This document shows positions 1 to 6,840 of a DNA stretch of 11,058 nucleotides, in pieces. The DNA lies in contig CAMLFP010000175.1 of assembly GCA_946479335.1 (NCBI GenBank), forward strand, positions 1 through 11,058, read 5' to 3'. The notes under the pieces were generated by a model that worked only from the letters and a program-made list of their open reading frames with translations, did no database searches and was not told where the DNA came from. Position 1 is the first letter of the stretch. Each line of letters opens with the position of its first letter. The translations under genes were made by a program, and so were the position numbers. The DNA is from an uncultured Archangium sp. GTDB taxonomy: Bacteria > Myxococcota > Myxococcia > Myxococcales > Myxococcaceae.

Positions 1-81
1 CGCCGTACCGCCGCCGGTGGTCGCCGAGCCACCGCCGGTGGAGCCCACGCCGCCGCCGGTGCTCCCGCCGCTGCCGCCGTT
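1..81 (-). repeat. Glycine-rich 21-nt tandem repeat, partial
   Basis: Start of a linker encoded as 21-nt units (7 residues each, of the form GGGxGST or GGGSATT) in the partial lipoprotein gene. About two and a half units are visible before the window edge. It matches the longer array in the upstream paralogue at 1297-1482. Confidence 0.7.
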
Positions 82-309
82 GGAGAAGCAGGTGCCCACG
101 TTGCAGGTCTGACCGAAGGCGCACTTCACGCACGCCCCGCCGTTGACGCCGCAGGCATTCGCGCTCCACGACTGGCACTCGTTGTTTTCGTCACAGCACC
201 CGGTGGGGCAGCTGGTCGAGCTGCAAGACGCCGTCGGGCCACATGCCGGGGCCATCGAGAGAAGCAACCCGGCGACGAAGCCGGCGAGGAGATGCCTGGT
301 GTTGTTCAT
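1..309 (-). CDS. Cysteine-rich lipoprotein, 3' part outside window
   Basis: The first 103 residues of a secreted, probably lipid-anchored protein; the gene continues beyond base 1. Residues 1-22 are a signal peptide with a hydrophobic core (LLAGFVAGLLLSMAPA) ending at Cys23. The lipobox is imperfect (APAC, with Ala at -3), so lipidation is likely but less certain than in the paralogue upstream. Residues 29-74 hold one ten-cysteine module (C29, 34, 38, 39, 45, 53, 60, 63, 69, 74), presumably five disulfides. A glycine/threonine linker begins near residue 77 and is still running at the window edge. The ATG at 309 fits the signal peptide; no Shine-Dalgarno is visible. It lies 84 nt downstream of its paralogue on the same strand, so co-transcription and origin by gene duplication are plausible. 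Function unknown: surface or periplasmic structural, adhesive or binding roles are all possible. Confidence 0.85.
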   Translation of the reverse strand, partial: MNNTRHLLAGFVAGLLLSMAPACGPTASCSSTSCPTGCCDENNECQSWSANACGVNGGACVKCAFGQTCNVGTCFSNGGSGGSTGGGVGSTGGGSATTGGGTA

Positions 310-377
310 AGAAACCGTGGGTGAGGGGAAATCGGCCGGAAACTGCGACCTCGTAGCTGAAAGTCCTACCTGCTGCC

Positions 378-394
378 AGTCCCGGAACGGGACT
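378..394 (-). terminator. Hairpin at the stop codon of the upstream lipoprotein gene
   Basis: A perfect 7-bp inverted repeat with a GAA loop (AGTCCCG / CGGGACT) whose outer base overlaps the stop codon of the 394-1872 gene and which lies before the next gene on the same strand. No T-run follows on the minus strand. It is therefore a weak terminator candidate and could instead be an RNA-stabilising or attenuating hairpin that lowers expression of the downstream paralogue. Confidence 0.3.
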
Positions 395-1872
395 CAGGGG
401 AAGGGCACGCACTGCGTGTTGTCGCTGGCCGAGACCACGTCGGTGCACCCCGAAACTCCCGCGTCGGGCGAGACCGTCGCGAGGCACGCGTCGCAGTACA
501 GGCAGCTGCTGGCGTTGAGGTCGGCGCAGTCGGAGTCCTGCACGCTGCAGCCGCAATCGCAGGTGCTGTCGCCGTACCACTCGGCCTGGCAGGTCCACCC
601 GCTGCTGCAGACCGAGAGCTGCGTGCTGCTGCAGTCGAGGTCGTTGACACCGCAGCTGCACCAGCAATTACCGTCGTCATAGAGCTCGGGGTCGCAGGTC
701 CACCCTGAGGGTGCGGGCACCGGCGCGGCGATGTCGACGTGGAAGCTGTGCACGATGACGCACTGACCGCCGCTGAGCACGTTGCCCTGGGAGTCGATCT
801 CCTGGAACTGCGCCTCCGAGAAGTCACCGACGAGCGGGCGCTGCAGCGGCACCGACACCGAGCCATCGATGGTGAAGGTGCCGGAGACCGCCTTGTACAG
901 GCGCCCCGGCTGACTCGTGCCGAAGTCGTAGTCCTCGAAGACGATGAACTCCATCTGGGTGTCGGTCGCGAAGTCGCGCGTGCCGGTGGTGTTGGTGGCG
1001 ATCGACAGCTGCGCGAAGTCGACGATGGTCGAGGTGTTCGCCGCGCTCCCGGGGATGCTCGGGCTGATCGCGCCGCCGTAGATCGGGTACCCGGCTTGGG
1101 CGCGCGCGAGGAACTGAAAGTTCGCGAGCGTGATGGCCGTGCAGGTCGGCGTGGTCGGCGGGGTGCACACGCCGGTCTGGCACGAGTAGCCGCTCGGGCA
1201 CTGCGCGCACAGCGCGTTGCCGGTGCCGCAGGTCGACGGCGTCTGTTGCGCGTAGAGCTGGCAGCTGCCGTTGGGCAGACGACACCCGGTGGCGCAGGAG
1301 CCCGAGCCTCCGCCCGTGGTGCCCACGCCGCCGCCGGTCGTCGCGCTGCCGCCGCCGGTGACGCCCGTGCCGCCGCCGAGCGTGGCCGAGCCGCCGCCGG
1401 TGACGCCTGCGCCGCCACCGGTCGTCCCGCTCCCGCCACCGGTGGTGCCCGCGCCTCCGCCCGTCGTCCCGCTGCCGCCGCCGATCGACCCGCCGACGCA
1501 TTGGCCGTTGTTGCAGCTGCCTCCGTTGGCGCACTTGCCGCAGGTCTCACCCGTCAGGCCGCAGTGGTCGGCCGTCGAGGGCTGGCACACGCCGCTGGTG
1601 TCACAGCACCCGGCCAGGCAGGTGGAGGGGCCGCAGGTGGTGCCGCTGCCGCCGCCCTGTGTCCCGCCGAAGCAGATGCCGAGGTTGCAGGTCTCGGTGA
1701 AGCCGCAGCGCACGCAGAGCTGCCCGCCGACGCCGCAGGTGGTGCCGCTCGACGGCTGACATTCACCGTTGGCGTCGCAGCAGCCGTTGGCGCACGACGA
1801 CGCGTTGCACGGCGGCTTTCCGCAGGCAGCGAGGGTGAGGGCGAGGGCGAGGCTGGAGAAGACGAGGCGCAT
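394..1872 (-). CDS. Large cysteine-rich repeat lipoprotein
   Basis: 492 residues. A signal peptide (1-16) ends in a textbook lipobox LAAC with Cys17, so this is a lipoprotein. Two ten-cysteine modules follow at 22-67 and 80-125 with identical spacing: C-x4-C-x3-CC-x5-C-x7-C-x6-C-x2-C-x5-C-x4-C. Next come a glycine/threonine linker (131-192) of about eight 7-residue repeats, a reduced eight-cysteine module (193-236), and a cysteine-poor, probably beta-rich region (about 240-385). The C-terminal tail has two copies of GWTC-x4-Y-x4-CxCxC-x3-DxDC (390-414 and 425-449) plus further cysteines. The ATG at 1872 has a good Shine-Dalgarno, GGAG five bases upstream, one of the few clear ones in the window. 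It heads a minus-strand pair with its paralogue and is divergent from the ABC transporter. The fold of the modules and any ligand are unknown to me; a secreted surface or outer-membrane-associated protein is the inference. Confidence 0.9.
   Translation of the reverse strand: MRLVFSSLALALTLAACGKPPCNASSCANGCCDANGECQPSSGTTCGVGGQLCVRCGFTETCNLGICFGGTQGGGSGTTCGPSTCLAGCCDTSGVCQPSTADHCGLTGETCGKCANGGSCNNGQCVGGSIGGGSGTTGGGAGTTGGGSGTTGGGAGVTGGGSATLGGGTGVTGGGSATTGGGVGTTGGGSGSCATGCRLPNGSCQLYAQQTPSTCGTGNALCAQCPSGYSCQTGVCTPPTTPTCTAITLANFQFLARAQAGYPIYGGAISPSIPGSAANTSTIVDFAQLSIATNTTGTRDFATDTQMEFIVFEDYDFGTSQPGRLYKAVSGTFTIDGSVSVPLQRPLVGDFSEAQFQEIDSQGNVLSGGQCVIVHSFHVDIAAPVPAPSGWTCDPELYDDGNCWCSCGVNDLDCSSTQLSVCSSGWTCQAEWYGDSTCDCGCSVQDSDCADLNASSCLYCDACLATVSPDAGVSGCTDVVSASDNTQCVPFP
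1297..1482 (-). repeat. 21-nt tandem repeats encoding a GGGxGTT linker
   Basis: Eight complete 7-residue units and one partial one (GGGSGTT, GGGAGTT, GGGSGTT, GGGAGVT, GGGSATL, GGGTGVT, GGGSATT, GGGVGTT, GGGSGS), residues 131-192 of the 394-1872 gene. Alternate units mostly begin GGGS, giving a weak 14-residue higher-order period. The array links the N-terminal disulfide modules to the third module as a flexible spacer. Tandem DNA of this kind is prone to change copy number by slippage or recombination. Confidence 0.85.
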
Positions 1873-1877
1873 GAGGG

Positions 1878-1881
1878 CTCC
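1878..1881 (-). promoter_or_regulatory. Shine-Dalgarno of the 394-1872 lipoprotein gene
   Basis: GGAG on the minus strand, five bases before the ATG at 1872. It supports that start and is exceptional in this window, where most starts lack such a site. Confidence 0.7.
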
Positions 1882-1938
1882 GGGAGAAGTGCGAGGGCGC
1901 TAGCCGAAGTTGAGCCGCTGACCAAGGGCAGACGCAGG

Positions 1939-1944
1939 TACAGT
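1939..1944 (+). promoter_or_regulatory. Possible -10 element of the ABC transporter operon
   Basis: TACAGT (4/6 to TATAAT, fits TAnnnT) lies 7 nt before the GTG start at 1952, with no Shine-Dalgarno between them. If it is used, transcription would begin at or next to the start codon, giving a leaderless mRNA. The best -35-like hexamer, TTGAGC at 1910-1915, is 23 bp away, which is too far for a standard sigma-70 promoter, so this remains weak. Confidence 0.3.
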
Positions 1945-1951
1945 CGCGGCC

Positions 1952-2719
1952 GTGAGTCAGAGCGCGGTCGAAGCCCGTGGGCTGCTGAAGCGATTTGGAG
2001 CCTTCACCGCCGTCAACGGCCTCGACATGACCATTCCGCGCGGGGCGTTCTACGCGTTCCTCGGGCCCAACGGAGCCGGCAAGTCGACCACCATCTCGAT
2101 GCTCACCGGCATCTACGCGGCCGACGGCGGGGCGCTCTCGATTCTGGGCGTGGACGCGCTCCGGGAGCCGCTCGAGGTGAAGAAGCGGCTCGGCGTGGTG
2201 CCTGAAGAGCTCTCGTTGTTCGAGCGGCTCACCGGCCGGCAGTACCTGGTGTTCACGGCGCGCATGCACGGGCTGTCGGGCGACGAAGCGGCGGCGCGCA
2301 CCGAGGAGCTGCTGCGGTTGACCGAGCTCTCGGCGAAGGGCGACGTCTTGGTGGCGGAGTACTCGAAGGGCATGCGGCGCCGGCTGGCCATCGCCGCCGC
2401 GCTGATCCACGCGCCGGAGCTGGTGCTGTTGGACGAGCCCTTCGAAGGCATCGACGTGCTGGCGGCGGGCGTCATCCGCGAGCTGCTCTCGGAGCTGTCT
2501 CGGCGCGGCGTGACGCTGCTGCTGACCACGCACGTGCTGGAGATCGCCGAGCGGCTCGCGACGCACGCCGGCATCATCCGCGGAGGGAAGCTGGTCGATG
2601 AAGGCGACGTCGCGGCGCTGAAAGCCCGGCACGGCGTCGATTCGCTGGAGAAGGTCTTCGAGAAGTTGATCGGCGTGCCGGCGGCGCGCGACGCGAGCCT
2701 GAGCTTCTACGCGCGATGA
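1952..2719 (+). CDS. ABC transporter ATP-binding protein (ABC-2 type)
   Basis: 255-residue nucleotide-binding subunit that would couple ATP hydrolysis to transport by the permease encoded next. Visible motifs are the Walker A GPNGAGKST (38-46), the Q-loop region GVVPEE (81-86, Glu where Gln is usual, as in many ABC-2 exporters), the signature YSKGM (137-141), Walker B LVLLDEP (157-163) and the H-loop His194 in TTH. The compact single-domain form with a short C-terminal tail is typical of export ATPases of the CcmA/DrrA kind. The GTG start at 1952 is required to keep the first beta strand; the next ATG falls inside the domain. The stop codon overlaps the permease ATG (ATGA), so the two are translationally coupled. 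The substrate cannot be read from the sequence; drugs, lipids, glycans or peptides are all possible. Confidence 0.93.
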   Translation: MSQSAVEARGLLKRFGAFTAVNGLDMTIPRGAFYAFLGPNGAGKSTTISMLTGIYAADGGALSILGVDALREPLEVKKRLGVVPEELSLFERLTGRQYLVFTARMHGLSGDEAAARTEELLRLTELSAKGDVLVAEYSKGMRRRLAIAAALIHAPELVLLDEPFEGIDVLAAGVIRELLSELSRRGVTLLLTTHVLEIAERLATHAGIIRGGKLVDEGDVAALKARHGVDSLEKVFEKLIGVPAARDASLSFYAR

Positions 2720-4362
2720 AGACGCCGGGCTTCGTGACGCACCTGTGGCTGCTGTGGGGCCTGCGCCTGCGCATCGGGCTCAACAGCGGCTCGCCGTCGC
2801 GGTGGTGGCTGTCGGTGCTGGGCTTTCTCTTCTCGAGCGCGCCGGCGGTGGTGCTGGGCGTCAGCTTCTACGGGCTGATCCGCCTGTCGACGACGCTGGA
2901 GCTTGAGGTGTGGCCCGACTTCCTCCTGCGGCTGCTCTCGTTCGTGACCTCGTGCGTGTGGGTGACCTGGCCGGTGTTGTCGGCGGGCGTCGACGATCAC
3001 TCCGAGCTCTCGCGCTATGCGGCGTACCCCATCTCGTCGATTCGCCTGATGTTCGCCTCGACGCTGGCGTCACTCGCGGAGCCGCGCGCGCTGGTCTTCT
3101 ACGGCCCGCTGGTGGGCGGCACGCTGGGCTACCTGTCGGTCTACCAGGTCGCGCACCCGCTGCTGTTGCTGGTGGGCTTCATCGCGTACGTGCTCTTCAA
3201 CGCGGCGCTCTCGCGCGTGGGGCTCAACATGGTGCTCAACGTGCTGCGCCAGCCGCGCAGCGCGGAGCTGATCGGCGGCGGCTTCTTCCTCTTTCTCGTG
3301 GCGGCGACGTTCATTCCTCCGGTCGACACCAGTTGGCTCTTCAAGCTCGGCGAGGCCGGCGTGCAGGCGGTGCCCGACACCATCCTCGAAGACGCGAACC
3401 TCGCGCTGGGCCGCTTCCCGACGGGCTTCTTCGCGCACGCGCTCACCGCGGCGTCGAGGGGCGAGGGCCGGCAGATGCTGGCCGATGTGCTCGCGTTGCT
3501 CGAGCTGACCATCATCGCGATGACCGTCGCGTGGGGCCTGCTCATCGACTTCCACCGGCAGTCGGGGAGGGCGGGCCCGTCAGGCTCCGTGCAGCGCGCG
3601 CGCAACCCGTTCGTGCGCACCAGGACGCTGTTTGGCACCTTCGTGGCGCGCGAGGCGCTCGACCTGTTTCACAACGCGCGCGCGCGGTTGCTGGTGTCGG
3701 TGCCCTTCGTGTTGGGGATCCTCTTCAAGCTGCTCTCCGGGCGGGATCTGTTCGTCTATTTCCTCGGCGCGACGGCGGATGCGTGGCTGCTCGGCGGCTT
3801 GAGCGTCTACGGAGCCGTGGTGCTGGGCTCGACGTTCTCGCAGAACGCGTTCGCGTATGACGGGCACGGGTTCGCGTCGTTTTCTGCTGCGCCGATTTCG
3901 CTGGGAGACGTGCTCAAGGCGAAGAACCTCGTGCACGCATGCGCGGGCGGCGGGCTGGGCGCGCTCGCGGCGCTCTTCTACGTCGTCTACTTCCGTCACG
4001 GGACGCTGCTCGACTTTGCATTAGCGCTCGCGTCGGTCGCGACGTTGATCCCCACGGTCTTGACGGTAGGGAACGGGCTGTCGCTGTATTTCCCGGTGAA
4101 GTTTCACGCGAACCTGAAGCGGAGAGACAAACTGCCATTCATCGCGTCGATGATCGGCGTCGGAGCGGCCGGCGTCGGCACCTGGCCGCTGGCGTTCGTG
4201 CTGCGTCAGGCGGGGAAGAGCGGGCCGTCGCTGTCGTCGCTGCTCACGGTGCTGGGCTGCGCGGTGGTGGCGTGGTTGCTCTACGCGCTCACGTTGCCGA
4301 GATGGATTCACCTGTTGGAGCGGCGCCGCGAATTCATCCTCCGCGCCGTCACGCGTGAGTGA
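2716..4362 (+). CDS. ABC-2-type transporter permease
   Basis: 548-residue integral membrane protein, the likely transmembrane partner of the preceding ATPase. By eye there are about 11 hydrophobic segments, near residues 31-55, 67-90, 125-142, 147-164, 185-200, 255-276, 325-340, 345-372, 408-426, 432-458 and 475-525 (the last region probably two helices). The protein is much longer than a six-helix ABC-2 permease, so it is probably a fused or duplicated form. The stretch around 377-403 (NAFAYDGHGF, then AAP and an AKN) resembles the conserved loop of large ABC-2 permeases that contact the ATPase. The tail is basic and cytoplasmic. The ATG overlaps the ATPase stop by four bases. It converges with the low-GC gene at 4439-6736 across a 76-nt gap in which I see no convincing terminator. 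Confidence 0.88.
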   Translation: MKTPGFVTHLWLLWGLRLRIGLNSGSPSRWWLSVLGFLFSSAPAVVLGVSFYGLIRLSTTLELEVWPDFLLRLLSFVTSCVWVTWPVLSAGVDDHSELSRYAAYPISSIRLMFASTLASLAEPRALVFYGPLVGGTLGYLSVYQVAHPLLLLVGFIAYVLFNAALSRVGLNMVLNVLRQPRSAELIGGGFFLFLVAATFIPPVDTSWLFKLGEAGVQAVPDTILEDANLALGRFPTGFFAHALTAASRGEGRQMLADVLALLELTIIAMTVAWGLLIDFHRQSGRAGPSGSVQRARNPFVRTRTLFGTFVAREALDLFHNARARLLVSVPFVLGILFKLLSGRDLFVYFLGATADAWLLGGLSVYGAVVLGSTFSQNAFAYDGHGFASFSAAPISLGDVLKAKNLVHACAGGGLGALAALFYVVYFRHGTLLDFALALASVATLIPTVLTVGNGLSLYFPVKFHANLKRRDKLPFIASMIGVGAAGVGTWPLAFVLRQAGKSGPSLSSLLTVLGCAVVAWLLYALTLPRWIHLLERRREFILRAVTRE

Positions 4363-4391
4363 GCAAACTACATTTTTATTCGACTGCCTTT

Positions 4392-4411
4392 GATGTCGAG
4401 CCCTTGCGGCC
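4392..4411 (+). repeat. Left copy of imperfect direct repeat flanking the low-GC gene
   Basis: GATGTCGAGCCCTTGCGGCC here matches GATGTCGAACTCTTGCCGGC at 6790-6809 in the same orientation at 16 of 20 positions, including runs of 8 and 5. The two copies bracket the only low-GC gene in the window. They could be remnants of an attachment or target site used at insertion, or chance. Confidence 0.4.
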
Positions 4412-4438
4412 ATCGTTCGCGCCTGTCTGCGGAGAAGG

Positions 4439-6736
4439 CTAACGATCAAGCTTGGCTAGGAGTTTCATGTCCGCAAGAACAGACTGAACGTCAGATGGTA
4501 GTTCCGCGAGGATAGCCCGGAGTCCAGAGTACGCCGATGTTCCTTTGGCGTACGTGTATAGATGAGTTTGGAACTCAAAAAAGCCGTATGGTCCGGATAC
4601 AACGAGGAGATGTCCTTCTCGATTTCGGAATGACGGGTCAACTGTTTTTCGCGCGACACTGTAAATCTCGTTCGCCGCGCAGGTAAGAGCCTCAGTCAGT
4701 TTGTCGGTCACCTTGATTAGGGCATTGTACTGACTTGTGAGTCGATCGTATTCGTCATTGGGAAGCCAGCCATGCTTCTTGTATTCGCGCACCAAGACAA
4801 GATCTCCATGGAATGAATTGCCTTCAAAGTACTTGTTTTGGAAATTCAAATAATCGCGCAATATTTCGTCGAAGTTGTCGAACGCACGCCGGAGTTCTGG
4901 TCGCCCATTCGGCCAGACTCGACCAAATAGCCACTCACCCAGCAAAGTCAGATCGCGAGCAACTTGTCGAGGTAGGTGCGGGCTCGCGTTCATCAGACCG
5001 CTGGCCCAAGTTTTCCAATCTTGAAGATGTGCGCGTGCCGCAAACTCATGCAGTAAATTCAACCAATGCGAGTCTTCGGTGCTGTCTGTTGTGGGGCGTG
5101 ATGGTCTCGCGCCATCGGTATTCTTGAGGCCGTCAAGCGCAGCCGGGTCAGACAGTATGTGCGCAACAAGCGACGCAGCCGCTGCCGCCGCATACGCTTG
5201 CGCTTCTTTTGTCTTGTTGAATCCAAAATCACAAATAGATTTGACGAGTATCCAAGGCGTTCCACTTCTTTCTGATGCTGCGAATAGTCCTGCTCCTTCC
5301 ATTTCGCCGCCTATTGCGTTTGGAAAGTCGCAGATCAGTTGATTTCGAAAATCAAGACTGTCTACGAGTTTTTCACCAGAGACAATTTCGCCTACGCGAA
5401 TCGCTGAAGCCCCTTCGGGACCATCGAACTTCCAGTCTGGCGCGTTTCGGAATCGATTGATCAACGTTGTGTTTGCTCGCGGCTTGGGTGCGCGGTGAAT
5501 TGTCGTCTTTTCTCCGACGCGCTGTAGCTCGTACGGGGAGACAGTATCTGAGACAAGCACGTCGCCAATTCGGTGGTCATCAGAAAGTCCAAATGCGATT
5601 CCAACCATGATTACAGCCGTCGGAGTCCACTCGTCTATCCCGTCGCGAATGGCCAGCATTGACGCACCAGGCTTAGTTGTTCCCATTTCACACATCATCA
5701 CTGCGGTTGTGAAATGTCCGCACTTGCCGACGTAGTATGTCTCGTTGCCTGCGTGTGCAAACTGGAGCGGGCCGGCGCCGATGGTTCGTGTCAGATGTCG
5801 AAGAATTGATGTACGCTCTATCTCGGTGGCGACTACAAGCAATACGTCAATGGATGCTGGGAGTTCTGAGCGTTGCGCGCGCACAAGATCAGCGTCAGCC
5901 AATGGTGAGGTCCAGTTTTTCCAAATGGATTTCGCCTCGACGTTCTGTCTCGTCGTCGGTGAGGGCTGTATAGATGCCACTGCCGTTGGAACGTCTGTCG
6001 CGATTGTCTCGTTGCTCACGCCATCTGTAGTCGCAACTGGGCTCGTCACAGGCCTCATGATGAATCGTGGGTATCCATCCACGATTCCGTCTTCATATAG
6101 TTCAACTTTGCAGTTTCTGAGTTGTTCGTTGACGAATGCAACGAACGCGCGTTGGTCGTGTTCTTCTGGTCTCACTTCGCCGGACGAAAGTCCCTCGATG
6201 AATAAGTTGAACCGACGATTGCTGCATTCGTAAGCACCTAGGTTCTGGAATAGTTCGTCTGCCGTCCAGTCGCCTGGATTGCGATATACGTGTTGGTCGA
6301 TCTCCCATCGAAGGTCGCGTTGAGTGCCGAGGATTAAGTCGACAGGATCGCTGTCCATATTGAACAGTGAGGTGATTAATTTGTCGAATCCAGTCGGGTC
6401 GACGAAGACGTCCTGTGGAGCAAGGGCTCGAGCTATGTCGCGGCGGAATCGTCTGGGAACTACGGGCCCCGTGTTGCTCCAGAGTGCGTCTTGGATTCCA
6501 TTTCGGATCTGCGATGGCAGTGTGCCGCGAGCCAAAAGACGCTGCGCTATGACGTCTAGTTGACTGTCTGGGAGGCTGTCGAAAGCCGCGAACAATCTGT
6601 CGCGCTTGCTTCCGGCGACTGGCGGTGGCGGAAGCCCGAGTTGTGCGCAGAGCGCTGGGAGTGTTTCCGTCGTTACCGAGTCTTTCAACGTCCCGACAGC
6701 GGTACGAAGTGTTTGACGCAGGTGAACAGTATCCAC
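4439..6736 (-). CDS. Probable antiphage protein: AbiJ-like N-terminus, PNP nucleosidase domain, unknown C-terminus
   Basis: 765 residues, intact. Residues 1-230 resemble the N-terminal regions of AbiJ-type abortive-infection proteins: a helical start, then CSNRRFNLFIEGL near 171-183 and a VRPEE...FVNEQLR segment. Residues 231-295 are a Thr/Ser/Pro-rich linker. Residues 296-530 are a purine-nucleoside-phosphorylase-fold domain: strand VLLVVATEIE (298-307), a MVGIAFG strand (377-383), a GDVLVSD strand (391-397), GGEMEGAG (476-483) and SICDFGF (500-506). Aligned by motif to MTA/SAH nucleosidase, Glu307, Glu480 and the catalytic acid Asp503 are kept, so it is probably active. Such domains act as ATP nucleosidases in several bacterial immune systems (for example Detocs). 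Residues 550-765 form a mostly helical module I cannot name. The GTG at 6736 is the first possible start, because an in-frame TAA lies four codons upstream. GC is visibly near half, against about two thirds nearby, suggesting transfer. No partner gene adjoins. Confidence 0.8.
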   Translation of the reverse strand: MDTVHLRQTLRTAVGTLKDSVTTETLPALCAQLGLPPPPVAGSKRDRLFAAFDSLPDSQLDVIAQRLLARGTLPSQIRNGIQDALWSNTGPVVPRRFRRDIARALAPQDVFVDPTGFDKLITSLFNMDSDPVDLILGTQRDLRWEIDQHVYRNPGDWTADELFQNLGAYECSNRRFNLFIEGLSSGEVRPEEHDQRAFVAFVNEQLRNCKVELYEDGIVDGYPRFIMRPVTSPVATTDGVSNETIATDVPTAVASIQPSPTTRQNVEAKSIWKNWTSPLADADLVRAQRSELPASIDVLLVVATEIERTSILRHLTRTIGAGPLQFAHAGNETYYVGKCGHFTTAVMMCEMGTTKPGASMLAIRDGIDEWTPTAVIMVGIAFGLSDDHRIGDVLVSDTVSPYELQRVGEKTTIHRAPKPRANTTLINRFRNAPDWKFDGPEGASAIRVGEIVSGEKLVDSLDFRNQLICDFPNAIGGEMEGAGLFAASERSGTPWILVKSICDFGFNKTKEAQAYAAAAAASLVAHILSDPAALDGLKNTDGARPSRPTTDSTEDSHWLNLLHEFAARAHLQDWKTWASGLMNASPHLPRQVARDLTLLGEWLFGRVWPNGRPELRRAFDNFDEILRDYLNFQNKYFEGNSFHGDLVLVREYKKHGWLPNDEYDRLTSQYNALIKVTDKLTEALTCAANEIYSVARKTVDPSFRNREGHLLVVSGPYGFFEFQTHLYTYAKGTSAYSGLRAILAELPSDVQSVLADMKLLAKLDR

Positions 6737-6789
6737 GCTGCGAGATTAGTCTGCGCGTTCCGGGATTTCTATTTGGGAAGTAGACACAC

Positions 6790-6809
6790 GATGTCGAACT
6801 CTTGCCGGC
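6790..6809 (+). repeat. Right copy of imperfect direct repeat flanking the low-GC gene
   Basis: Partner of the repeat at 4392-4411 (16/20 identical, same orientation). It lies 54 nt upstream of the start of the low-GC minus-strand gene, in the gene-free stretch before the YccF gene, and would mark the right limit of an inserted segment of about 2.4 kb. Confidence 0.4.
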
Positions 6810-6840
6810 GTAGCTATAAATTCAGAGCGCCACGGTACCG

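Noticed and set aside
1297..1482. Regular repeats as a possible CRISPR array
   Set aside because: Units are contiguous, in frame, 21 nt and coding; there are no unique spacers.
366..1550. Long minus-strand open frame in a second frame of the lipoprotein gene
   Set aside because: Ala/Pro/Arg/Ser composition with no domain; shadow of the lipoprotein frame, which has a signal peptide, lipobox and ordered cysteine modules.
1271..1759. Plus-strand proline-rich frame (PPPVV repeats)
   Set aside because: It is the antisense reading of the glycine repeat array; no independent evidence of coding.
739..2205. Long plus-strand open frame (488 codons) opposite the lipoprotein gene
   Set aside because: Ala/Arg/Gly low-complexity translation produced by high-GC antisense of a real gene; it also runs into the ABC ATPase gene in the wrong frame.
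2192..2209. Glu instead of Gln in the ABC ATPase Q-loop as a sign of inactivity
   Set aside because: Glu at this place is common in ABC-2-type export ATPases, and the Walker A, Walker B, signature and H-loop are all intact.
4371..4380. CATTTTTATT as an intrinsic terminator of the ABC operon
   Set aside because: A T-run is present but no stable hairpin lies immediately before it on the plus strand.
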